Notes under the pieces: model-generated
What the model saw: the letters and a program-made list of their open reading frames with translations, nothing else
Databases searched by the model: none
Told to the model about the DNA's origin: nothing
NCBI GenBank assembly: GCA_043746635.1
Contig: JAYTQQ010000238.1
Coordinates: forward strand, 1 to 5,614
Source of the DNA: JAYTQQ01 sp043746635
Lineage (GTDB): Bacteria; Bdellovibrionota; Bdellovibrionia; Bdellovibrionales; JAMPXM01
Reading direction: 5' to 3'
DNA: 5,614 nt
In this document: positions 1 through 5,308 of the stretch, in pieces
Numbering within the stretch: position 1 is the stretch's first letter
Layout: each line of letters begins with the position of its first letter
Made by a program: the position numbers and the translations under genes

Positions 1-730
1 GAATTTTCGAACTAATACGCCCGACGGAAACGCTTATACCAAATTCGTAGAAGAGTTTTATGAATTAGTTGCTTCAAGTTATTCAAAGAAATCACAGCAA
101 GGCCGAGAAAAATTATTTCAAAAAGCAAATATGATATTATTTACTGACGGAATTTATCAGGTCGATATAAATTCGATCGAAGAGGCCCGTAAAAAATTAC
201 CTCCAAGGGTTGATATAAATCTTAATTTTGTGTCGATAGGAGATCAGGTCAACGAGAACTTGCAAGCTGTCGCAACCAATTCTAAGGTTTCGTTAAAAAA
301 ACCGACGTTTAAACAATTAAACTCACAAATGATGCAATCGATCGCGTCGGTTGCCGTGCAATATGACCCCGAAGCTTTTGCAACCGAAGAAAGATTATCT
401 GGGCGAGTCCTAGCTGAATTCAACGAACAACTCCAAAAAATTAATATTGATCCGAGACAGCAAGCTGATAAAATTCTTATCGATAAAGCAATATCACAAA
501 TTCAAATTACAAAGACCGATATTCAGAAGTTATCTGGTCTCAACGAGATCTTGAACTTACAAAGACTTGAAAGCGCTATTGATGAATTAGATGTGAATCA
601 AACGGCCAAACAAAGAATCGTCCAATCAGTGGTTGAATCCTACCAACAACTTACCGGAAGAACTTGGAAAGACATGACCTATGACGAAAAAGATGCCTTT
701 GAAAAATTGAGAGCTTGGGCAAGTCATTAA
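1..730 (+). CDS. VWA-domain protein, C-terminal part (5' end outside window)
   Basis: The reading frame is open from base 2 with no stop until TAA at 728-730, giving 242 visible residues. The gene therefore begins upstream of the window, and the ATG at 131 is an internal methionine (ANMILFTDG), not the start. The motif ILFTDG followed by a basic helix (EEARKKLP) and a second hydrophobic strand (DINLNFVSIGD) matches the fourth and fifth strands of a von Willebrand factor A fold. The MIDAS DxSxS motif would lie upstream and cannot be seen. After the VWA part, roughly 150 residues are predicted mostly helical, polar and Gln/Lys/Asp-rich, ending in KLRAWASH. VWA domains usually bind protein partners through a metal ion, often in complexes with MoxR-type ATPases or in envelope proteins. 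Which applies here cannot be judged. It is separate from the two-component region to the right. Confidence 0.8.
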   Translation, partial: NFRTNTPDGNAYTKFVEEFYELVASSYSKKSQQGREKLFQKANMILFTDGIYQVDINSIEEARKKLPPRVDINLNFVSIGDQVNENLQAVATNSKVSLKKPTFKQLNSQMMQSIASVAVQYDPEAFATEERLSGRVLAEFNEQLQKINIDPRQQADKILIDKAISQIQITKTDIQKLSGLNEILNLQRLESAIDELDVNQTAKQRIVQSVVESYQQLTGRTWKDMTYDEKDAFEKLRAWASH

Positions 731-1082
731 GCATTCATAGCTTTTTGTTTTGCCGATGAATCTCGATGATTTTTCATCATCAGAAAGTCATCACAAAGTA
801 CATTCATCTCATTCTCACTCTTATCAAAGACTGATGGACATCCCTAGCTTACGGACGTGTGATCTTGAATGGCCTTAGCCTGGAGGTCACTTATGATTTT
901 CCCCCGGGTTTAAGTTTTCCGCGTTTGCCTTCAACAAACTTCACCGAATAAGCGTCAGGATCAACGGCTGTCGCAGAACGCTCCCAAGGCTCATCATGAA
1001 GGAGACTATGAAACCTAACTCTCTTTTTCAAAAGCTTTTTGTAAAGCTTGTCCAGTTTGTCGGACCATCTCAAGTAACGAAA
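727..1082 (-). pseudogene. Possible decayed minus-strand gene (frame-broken)
   Basis: On the minus strand, 891-1082 is open and its C-terminal half reads like protein with good codon use (HDEPWERSATAVDPDAYSV, then GKRGKLKPGGKS and stop TAA at 891-893). Its only upstream starts are TTG-type, a stop at 1083-1085 blocks extension, and no ribosome-binding site is evident. In a second frame just downstream, the minus strand continues protein-like (IISDLQAKAIQDHTSVS, a TAG, then GCPSVFDKSENEMNVLCDDF and about 18 more residues) to a stop at 727-729. One frameshift plus one stop would join these pieces. I recognise no family. It may simply be chance open sequence; the first piece could alternatively be a small real gene of about 60 codons. 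Confidence 0.22.
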
Positions 1083-1299
1083 TTAAAATCAAAAAAAACG
1101 GTGCTTGTCGCGGCTGAGCTGGCTCGAAGGCGAACTGACTACCAACGACCACATAATTTTTCATTCTGGAATCCGGAAGACAAATTATGGCGATGCGAAC
1201 GGAGCGACCTAGAGAAAGCTAAATACGTTTCTGGTATTACTATCGAAACCGTCGCAAAATGGATGGGTGACTTAATTTGCTCCTAATTAGGATTTTCCT
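731..1299. other. Low-coding stretch between VWA gene and exported 94-aa gene
   Basis: This stretch of about 570 bases holds no gene I can name. It contains a weak hairpin with T-rich tail just after the VWA stop (AAGC/GCTT arms at 729-732 and 740-743, then TTTGTTTT), which could be a poor terminator. It also holds a short GATGA/TCATC hairpin at 765-778, a good ribosome-binding site at 882-887 that leads only into a six-codon frame (893-913), possible decayed minus-strand coding, and the doubtful ORF at 1008-1286. Short frames on both strands, each broken by stops, suggest a decayed or recently rearranged spacer. Confidence 0.5.
1008..1286 (+). CDS. Hypothetical small protein, 92 aa (doubtful)
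   Basis: A plus-strand frame of 92 codons starts at ATG 1008 and ends at TAA 1284-1286. I prefer ATG 1008 to the in-frame ATG 996 because AAGGAG lies at 999-1004, though the 3-base spacing is shorter than usual. The N-terminal third is basic and amphipathic (LFQKLFVKLVQF, then KLKSKKTVLVAAELARRR). The C-terminal half has three tryptophans and an acidic/basic mix (FSFWNPEDKLWRCERSD, then TVAKWMGDLICS). There is no signal peptide or membrane helix. I do not recognise the family. Its first 75 bases overlap the possible decayed minus-strand frame, so at most one of the two is likely to be real there. It is convergent with the 94-aa exported gene, with 13 bases between them. Confidence 0.35.
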   Translation: MKPNSLFQKLFVKLVQFVGPSQVTKLKSKKTVLVAAELARRRTDYQRPHNFSFWNPEDKLWRCERSDLEKAKYVSGITIETVAKWMGDLICS

Positions 1300-1309
1300 T
1301 CAAGGAAGG
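1281..1309. terminator. Two short inverted repeats between convergent ORFs (weak terminator candidates)
   Basis: TCCTAATTAGGA (1281-1292) is a perfect palindrome followed by TTTT on the plus strand and overlaps the stop of the doubtful 1008-1286 ORF. CCTTC-AAG-GAAGG (1297-1309) is a second hairpin overlapping the stop of the minus-strand 94-aa gene. The stems are only 4-6 bp and the minus-strand side has no U-tract, so termination is plausible from position but not strongly supported. Confidence 0.3.
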
Positions 1310-1584
1310 CTAACTTCTGCCAATCCAGAAAATGTATTGACGAGAAGACAAAATTTTCCATCTGCTCCAGCAAAAGTGTTATAATTTGCTGGATGCTTAC
1401 TTGTATTGTCAACAATGACCTTAACAAATGTAGGGAAGGTTTTGGCGTCGCTGACCAATCCACAAAGCTCAGCTATTCGAGCCGAATTATCAGTATAGTC
1501 AAAAGATGTTATTTGAACCTGAGGATCCGCTGCCATGACGTTAAATCCAGAGAGTGTCAATAAAGTTGCAAAGACTGCTTTCAT
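1300..1584 (-). CDS. Small exported protein of unknown function, 94 aa, two cysteines
   Basis: The start is well supported: AGGAGG (1593-1598 on the plus-strand numbering, read on the minus strand) lies 8 bases before the ATG. Residues 1-19 form a Sec signal peptide (MKAVFATLLTLSGFNVMAA) with likely cleavage before DPQVQI. The mature chain of about 75 residues is rich in beta-prone sequence: VQITSFDY, ARIAELCGLV, FVKVIVDN, then NYNTFAGADGKFCLLVNTF and a final strand. The GADGKFC segment resembles the turn of a transthyretin-like or carboxypeptidase-regulatory beta-sandwich, but I cannot assign a family firmly. Cys41 and Cys79 could form a disulfide in the periplasm. The gene has its own upstream spacer of 206 bases and is probably transcribed separately from the operon behind it, though read-through cannot be excluded. 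Confidence 0.8.
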   Translation of the reverse strand: MKAVFATLLTLSGFNVMAADPQVQITSFDYTDNSARIAELCGLVSDAKTFPTFVKVIVDNTSKHPANYNTFAGADGKFCLLVNTFSGLAEVSLP

Positions 1585-1639
1585 ATGAAGTTCCTCCTAA
1601 TATAATATATTGTTCGAGCCTAGGCTTAGTAGATAAGCT

Positions 1640-1661
1640 TGTCATTAATTTACTTATGACA
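1640..1661. repeat. Inverted repeat TGTCAT-N10-ATGACA upstream of the 94-aa gene
   Basis: TGTCAT at 1640-1645 and ATGACA at 1656-1661 form a perfect 6-bp inverted repeat with arm centres 16 bp apart. It lies about 55 bases upstream of the start of the 94-aa exported gene, close enough to be an operator. No convincing -35/-10 pair was found next to it; the AT-rich TATATTATATT just before the ribosome-binding site may contribute a -10. Confidence 0.3.
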
Positions 1662-1724
1662 CTTAGAGCATTCAAAATATCGAAGATTGGATCAACCCTT
1701 TACGCGCGATATGAATTTTGCAAT

Positions 1725-1734
1725 CCCCCCCCCC
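1725..1734. repeat. C10 homopolymer tract in intergenic spacer
   Basis: Ten consecutive C bases on the plus strand lie between two minus-strand genes: 56 bases after the stop of the short periplasmic protein and about 140 bases before the start of the 94-aa gene. Such tracts change length by slippage. It is outside any accepted gene. Confidence 0.9.
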
Positions 1735-1790
1735 AGTTTGGGTGGATGCTGTGAACGGTTTCGTTTTTTTTGCTGCGAGTTTGTCGTTGG

Positions 1791-2084
1791 TTAACTCCCT
1801 GATTTCGTCGCCACATTTTCGAAAATTGCGCGAAGGTTTGCAAGAGCCTTTTTGCATTCTAACTTTTGAGGTGATCCCGCCGTTATCGCCGAAAGATCAC
1901 CCTTATCAACGAGGCTTTCTGTTTCGCTTGCGATTTTTTTGAATTTCGAAAGGTCGCCAAGCTTTGTCGCCGCTAAGGCTTGCGGTATAAATGACACCAG
2001 CATGCTCGGTGTTAAAGAAGAAATAGTACCGAGATAAAACGCGCTGGTCAACAGCCCAGTTAAAACCAATTTTTTCAAATCCAT
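1791..2084 (-). CDS. Short exported helical protein, apparently missing the middle of its family domain
   Basis: This is a 97-aa protein. ATG at 2082-2084 is preceded by AGGAG (2091-2095) at 6 bases. Residues 1-38 are a long hydrophobic signal sequence with AxA cleavage before ATKLGDLSKF; an uncleaved anchor is possible. The mature part begins GDLSKFKKIASETESLVDKGDLSA, which resembles a small periplasmic family I recall from proteobacteria near PepSY genes and two-component systems. There, a segment of about 40 residues follows (an Asp-Leu-Glu-x-x-Trp-Asp helix and a second helix ending in ALxxLRA) before a terminal KxALxxL helix. Here KGDLSA is followed almost at once by SPQKLECKKALANLRAIFEN, so the central segment seems deleted in frame. 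The gene lies 35 bases downstream of the COG4705-type gene and is probably its operon partner. The family assignment is from memory; the open frame, signal sequence and ribosome-binding site are seen directly. Confidence 0.75.
   Translation of the reverse strand: MDLKKLVLTGLLTSAFYLGTISSLTPSMLVSFIPQALAATKLGDLSKFKKIASETESLVDKGDLSAITAGSPQKLECKKALANLRAIFENVATKSGS
1870..1901. repeat. Inverted repeat GGTGATC-N18-GATCACC inside short periplasmic gene
   Basis: Seven-base arms at 1870-1876 and 1895-1901 flank 18 bases that also contain a direct repeat (CGGCG-ATAA-CGGCG on the minus strand). The structure falls on the codons for GDLSAITAGSP, where the gene seems to lack about 40 codons of its family domain. 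Confidence 0.6.
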
Positions 2085-2119
2085 TAAAGGCTCCTATTGT
2101 TTTAATTTAAAATTCATTT

Positions 2120-2902
2120 TCATTTCGGCGACGTGATCTTCAAATTGCGGCGCTGGATCACAGTGAAGAGCGCGACGATCACGAAGATCACACTTAAAAA
2201 TAGAATGCTTGTTTTGACCGTCCCAAGTCCAACACCGCCATATTCCGGAGATTGTGACAACAGGTCACCCAGAGAAGCACCAAGAGGGCGTGTCAAAATA
2301 TATGCAATCCAGAAGGCCAAGACTGAATTTAAACCGAAACGATATGCGGCCCCCGTAATGGCGATGGAGGCACCGAAGATGATGACACCAATCTTAAAAC
2401 CCCAGCCGAGGGCTTCGGTTGCAAGATCACCGGCGGCAGTACCCAGAGCGAAAGTGCAAAGAATCGCGCCCCAGTAAAAAAGCTCTCGTCTTCGCGTAAC
2501 AATCGCATGCACTGACAAGGTCTTTTCACTTCGGTACCAAAGGACAAATATCACGATCAATGAAGTGCTAAACGCGGCGGTACTGACATAGAGACTCACT
2601 TCAAGCTTATCAGTTAATATGTCTGTGATCTGCGTTCCGACAATACTGATAAGAACGACAGCCAACCAATAAACCCACGGAGTGTAGCGAACGCTTTTAA
2701 GCTGAATGAATAAAGCGCTGCAGAAAAGGATCGCCATCACGATACTCGTAATCGCAGTACCCCATCCGACATTGACCGCTAGGTAATCAGCACCAGTCTC
2801 ACCAACCGTCGTCGACATGATTTTCACGATCCAGAAACCAAGCGTGACAGAGGGAACCTTGTTTAGCATTCTTCGAATATCCGTTTGCCCGGTTCCTGTC
2901 AT
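2120..2902 (-). CDS. COG4705-type polytopic inner-membrane protein with four internal repeats
   Basis: This 260-aa protein has about eight hydrophobic segments (roughly residues 17-36, 49-68, 75-95, 104-122, 141-160, 169-188, 193-212 and 230-249). Signature stretches such as LNKVPSVTLGFWIVKI, TTVGETGADYL, FALGTAAGDLA and WIAYILTRPLGASLGDLL match the COG4705 family, often labelled 'membrane-anchored protein'; its biochemical role is unknown. A motif of aromatic-Trp, Gly 10 residues after Trp and Asp 15 after Trp occurs at W24/G34/D39, W79/G89/D94, W144/G154/D159 and W198/G208/D213, indicating four repeated two-helix units. The start at 2902 has only a weak ribosome-binding site (CGGAA); Met12 (codon at 2867-2869), just before LNKVPS, is a credible alternative because the domain begins there. 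A 35-base gap leads to the short periplasmic gene, implying one operon. A GTTCAT repeat lies upstream. Confidence 0.88.
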   Translation of the reverse strand: MTGTGQTDIRRMLNKVPSVTLGFWIVKIMSTTVGETGADYLAVNVGWGTAITSIVMAILFCSALFIQLKSVRYTPWVYWLAVVLISIVGTQITDILTDKLEVSLYVSTAAFSTSLIVIFVLWYRSEKTLSVHAIVTRRRELFYWGAILCTFALGTAAGDLATEALGWGFKIGVIIFGASIAITGAAYRFGLNSVLAFWIAYILTRPLGASLGDLLSQSPEYGGVGLGTVKTSILFLSVIFVIVALFTVIQRRNLKITSPK

Positions 2903-2915
2903 GTCGACATTCCGT

Positions 2916-2951
2916 ATTTTAGAATTATTTGAGGTTCATAGCAGTGTTCAT
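2916..2951 (-). promoter_or_regulatory. Candidate promoter and regulator site of the COG4705 operon (GTTCAT repeat)
   Basis: On the plus strand GTTCAT occurs at 2934-2939 and 2946-2951 (period 12 bp); on the transcribed strand it reads TATGAAC-N5-TATGAAC. Twelve bases further towards the gene lies TAAAAT (2916-2921), a candidate -10, with no good -35, as expected for an activated promoter. A further ATGAAC on the plus strand (2979-2984) is in the opposite orientation. The -10 is uncertain: it would give a leader of only about 7 bases to the start at 2902, but about 40 bases to Met12. Confidence 0.4.
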
Positions 2952-3082
2952 ATTATGCCTTTGGCAGATGAATCCAAAATGAACGAGCTTGCGCGTCGTT
3001 ATTTTTTCGTCTAGTTAGAATGTTTCACTCTGAATTCAAGAGAGATATCTCTGGCGGTCAAATTTGAGTCGACAAGCGGAGG

Positions 3083-4501
3083 TCAGTTAAGCTTTTTGAC
3101 GGCGACATTTAACCTGACAGCAATTCTCGAGCCCATGGGGCCCGTTTCTTGAACAACTATGTCGCCGCCAAGAAGTTGGGCGGCTTTTTTTGCGGTCGAA
3201 AGGCCGAGTCCCGAGCCCGAAATATGGCTCTCGTCGCCTCGAATAAATGGCTCAAAAAGAGATTCTATTACTTGCCGAGGCAGACCAGGTCCCTGATCTG
3301 AAATGATGGCGACGACTTCTTGATTTTCAACGTACCAAGAAATGAAAACTTCGGAAGTTCGTTCTCGAGGAGAATAAAGAATCGCATTTTCAATGAGATT
3401 TCCGAAAATTTCAGACAAAAGAAACAAATTGCCGCGAACTACGATGTCTGAAGCAGAACCGATCTTGAGCGTAACTCTGCACTGCTCTGCCTGCGCTTTA
3501 AATGCTTTAAGCTGAGACTGTAGAAAGTCTCGTAAATTAAATGGTACTTGTTCAAGTGAAGAAGCTTCGTAGGACATTTGAGACGAAGTGATCAAGCGTT
3601 TTGTTAAATGACCAAGCTGGGCTGCGGCCGTTTGCACATCAACAAGGCCCGCAACTAATTCGTCTTTTGTCCGCTCCTTACGAAGCAGAACTTCGAGAGT
3701 AGCCTGCATAGCCGTAACTGGTGTTTTTAGCTGATGCGAGGCGCGGCCGAGAAAGAGCCACATTTCTTGATACACGCGGGCTGCGTTTGCATGAAGAGCC
3801 GAGAGCTTTTCTACGACGGTGTTCACTTCTAAAGTGTTTGCCTGTTGCAATATTGGAAATTCATGTGTTGCACCAAAATCGGCGGTTTCTAAAGCTGTCG
3901 TTAGTGATGATAAATCACCTGTTAATCGGCGAACCAATATGAGCAAGGCCGCTATCAGCAAAACGACTAGTCCTACTAATACTGGAATCGATGACAATAA
4001 GGTTTGGGTGACTAGTTTGCGGTAAGGGGATTGATCGATGCCAACGATCAAACATATTTTCGGCAATACCAAATCTTTTGGTGGCTGAATTCCGCCGTCC
4101 ATGTCCGGACTAAACCGATATGCAAAGATACGAAAGAGTGTCTGCTTAATATTTTGATTCGTGTTCTGAGTGGCACTATCGCAATCTACCGAGGGAGCGT
4201 TTGAACTCTCTTTGTATATCTTGTGTCCTTGAAGATCGTAAAAGCGAAAAAAACCATTCTGATTTTTCGCTGAATATTGAGAGTAGAAAGTTGGGTTCAT
4301 CTCAAAGTCGAGCGTCCCTCTTGCCGTCGTGTTGACAAGCGCAGACAAGGACAGCGATTGATTTTTAAGAAGAAGATCCATTTCATCTAAAGCCTGCTCG
4401 CTTTGTGCTCGATATAAAACGCCGGCACTGGCGAGAAAAAAAATCGAAAGAAGAATTCCTGAAACCAAAATAAACTTCGTTGAGCGTCGAAGAGCCTTCA
4501 C
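3083..4501 (-). CDS. Sensor histidine kinase of the OmpR-partner type
   Basis: This 472-aa inner-membrane kinase transmits a periplasmic signal to the adjacent response regulator by phosphotransfer. TM1 lies at about 9-30 and TM2 at about 168-190, enclosing a sensor region of about 137 residues (FFRFYDLQGHKIYKES is its most family-like part) with Cys107 and Cys150 that could pair. A HAMP-like linker follows (about 191-245). The H-box is FLGRASHQLKTPV with His256 as phosphoacceptor. The ATP-binding domain has the N-box around Asn372 (NLIENAILYSP), G1 at DQGPGLP (402-408), F-box at LFEPFIRG and G2 at GSGLGLS (429-435). All catalytic motifs are intact. The start codon is GTG (4499-4501), overlapping the regulator's TGA stop as GTGA, so translation is probably coupled. 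The ligand cannot be read from the sequence; association with PepSY and small periplasmic proteins points to an envelope signal. Confidence 0.93.
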   Translation of the reverse strand: MKALRRSTKFILVSGILLSIFFLASAGVLYRAQSEQALDEMDLLLKNQSLSLSALVNTTARGTLDFEMNPTFYSQYSAKNQNGFFRFYDLQGHKIYKESSNAPSVDCDSATQNTNQNIKQTLFRIFAYRFSPDMDGGIQPPKDLVLPKICLIVGIDQSPYRKLVTQTLLSSIPVLVGLVVLLIAALLILVRRLTGDLSSLTTALETADFGATHEFPILQQANTLEVNTVVEKLSALHANAARVYQEMWLFLGRASHQLKTPVTAMQATLEVLLRKERTKDELVAGLVDVQTAAAQLGHLTKRLITSSQMSYEASSLEQVPFNLRDFLQSQLKAFKAQAEQCRVTLKIGSASDIVVRGNLFLLSEIFGNLIENAILYSPRERTSEVFISWYVENQEVVAIISDQGPGLPRQVIESLFEPFIRGDESHISGSGLGLSTAKKAAQLLGGDIVVQETGPMGSRIAVRLNVAVKKLN

Positions 4502-5163
4502 CGAATCACGTAACCTTCGCCACGCACGGTTTCGATAAGCGAACCAGCCTGAGCGATTTCGAGTTTACGTCGAAGTTTGTTAATAAAAACGTCGATAACG
4601 TTGCTTCCTTGTTCGGCGTCATTATCGTAAATGTGTTCGGCTATTTTATTTCTGGATAGAATATGCGATTTGCGAAGCAAGAATAGTTCGAGAACCGCGA
4701 ATTCCTTAGCGGTTAAACTCAAAGCTTTATCGTTTACGCTAGCCGTTCTTGCGTTCGTATCAAGCTTGAGCGGACCGGCGATCAGAATAATCCCATGAAA
4801 TTGATACTTGCGTCTTGTCAACGCGCGCACTCGAAGCAAGAGTTCTTCAAATACAAACGGCTTTGTCATGTAGTCATCGGTGCCCATATTAAAGCCCAAA
4901 ACCTTATCTTGGATCGTATCTTTTGCCGTGAGTATTAGAACTGGGGTCGTATGATCTTTTTTTCGAAGCTCAGTCAAAATATCCAATCCAGACCCGTCAG
5001 GGAGCATAAGATCCAAAATCACAGCATCGTACTCCACTTCATTGATAAGATGAGTTCCATCAACTCGATTCGTTGCCAAGTCGACAGCAAACGCCTCTTC
5101 AGTAAGACCCTTTTTAAGGGCCTTACCTATGAGCGGTTGATCTTCGACGACGAGTAGACGCAT
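4498..5163 (-). CDS. OmpR/PhoB-family response regulator
   Basis: This 221-aa DNA-binding regulator is the partner of the downstream kinase. The receiver domain (1-115) has the acidic pair Glu7-Asp8, phosphoacceptor Asp51 (VILDLMLPDGSGLD), Thr79, Tyr98 and Lys101 (GTDDYMTKPF), all as in functional receivers. The C-terminal winged helix (about 128-221) shows LSLTAKEFAVLELF, the recognition helix region SNVIDVFINKLRRKLE and the closing wing IETVRGEGYVIR. Length and motif order are typical of the QseB/TctD/PmrA-like branch. ATG at 5161-5163 is preceded by AGGA at 10 bases. Such regulators bind as head-to-tail dimers to direct repeats with a period of about 10-11 bp, which fits the GTTCAT repeats upstream of the PepSY gene. 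A good promoter for this operon lies at 5189-5217. Confidence 0.95.
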   Translation of the reverse strand: MRLLVVEDQPLIGKALKKGLTEEAFAVDLATNRVDGTHLINEVEYDAVILDLMLPDGSGLDILTELRKKDHTTPVLILTAKDTIQDKVLGFNMGTDDYMTKPFVFEELLLRVRALTRRKYQFHGIILIAGPLKLDTNARTASVNDKALSLTAKEFAVLELFLLRKSHILSRNKIAEHIYDNDAEQGSNVIDVFINKLRRKLEIAQAGSLIETVRGEGYVIR

Positions 5164-5188
5164 TTCGTAATTTTCCTATCCTAATTAA

Positions 5189-5217
5189 TTCATAGTCCGA
5201 ATTTAGGTATTTGTCAG
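5189..5217 (-). promoter_or_regulatory. Likely sigma-70-type promoter of the regulator-kinase operon
   Basis: On the minus strand CTGACA (5212-5217) and TATGAA (5189-5194) are separated by exactly 17 bases and lie 25 bases upstream of the regulator's start codon. The -35 differs from consensus at one position and the -10 at two. Confidence 0.55.
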
Positions 5218-5250
5218 CACTTCTCATTTGTCGCATTTTAGCAATTCGGT

Positions 5251-5283
5251 GTTCATGCCCTGTTCATCTGTCGAGAGTATAGT
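5251..5283 (+). promoter_or_regulatory. Candidate activated promoter of the PepSY gene with GTTCAT direct repeat
   Basis: GTTCAT occurs at 5251-5256 and 5262-5267, an 11-bp period; with the preceding base it is TGTTCAT twice. Ten bases downstream is TATAGT (5278-5283), a one-mismatch -10. At the -35 position the sequence is poor (ATGCCC) and is covered by the repeat, the usual layout for activation by an OmpR-family regulator. The divergent regulator-kinase promoter is about 34 bases away, so the same site could also serve autoregulation. Confidence 0.5.
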
Positions 5284-5308
5284 GAAGTTCCATAACAAAG
5301 GAGTTCGT

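Noticed and set aside
1752..1771. AACG-GTTT-CGTT hairpin followed by T8 on the plus strand, like an intrinsic terminator
   Set aside because: The stem is only 4 bp and there is no plus-strand gene upstream for it to terminate.
1718..1942. Plus-strand frame opposite the short periplasmic gene and the C10 tract
   Set aside because: It is mostly antisense to a gene with a signal peptide and good ribosome-binding site, and it starts through the homopolymer; it looks like an antisense shadow.
2901..2910. Palindrome ATGTCGACAT overlapping the COG4705 start codon
   Set aside because: A single 10-bp palindrome without a second copy or spacing logic; likely chance.
2901..3014. A 37-codon plus-strand frame from ATG 2901 across the COG4705 promoter region
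   Set aside because: It has no ribosome-binding site, lies antisense over the COG4705 start and its regulatory repeat, and resembles no family known to me.
5251..5272. Resemblance of the GTTCAT repeat region to a PHO box (CTGTCAT repeats)
   Set aside because: Only the 11-bp periodicity and a few bases match; the half-site is GTTCAT rather than CTGTCA, and no phosphate genes are nearby.
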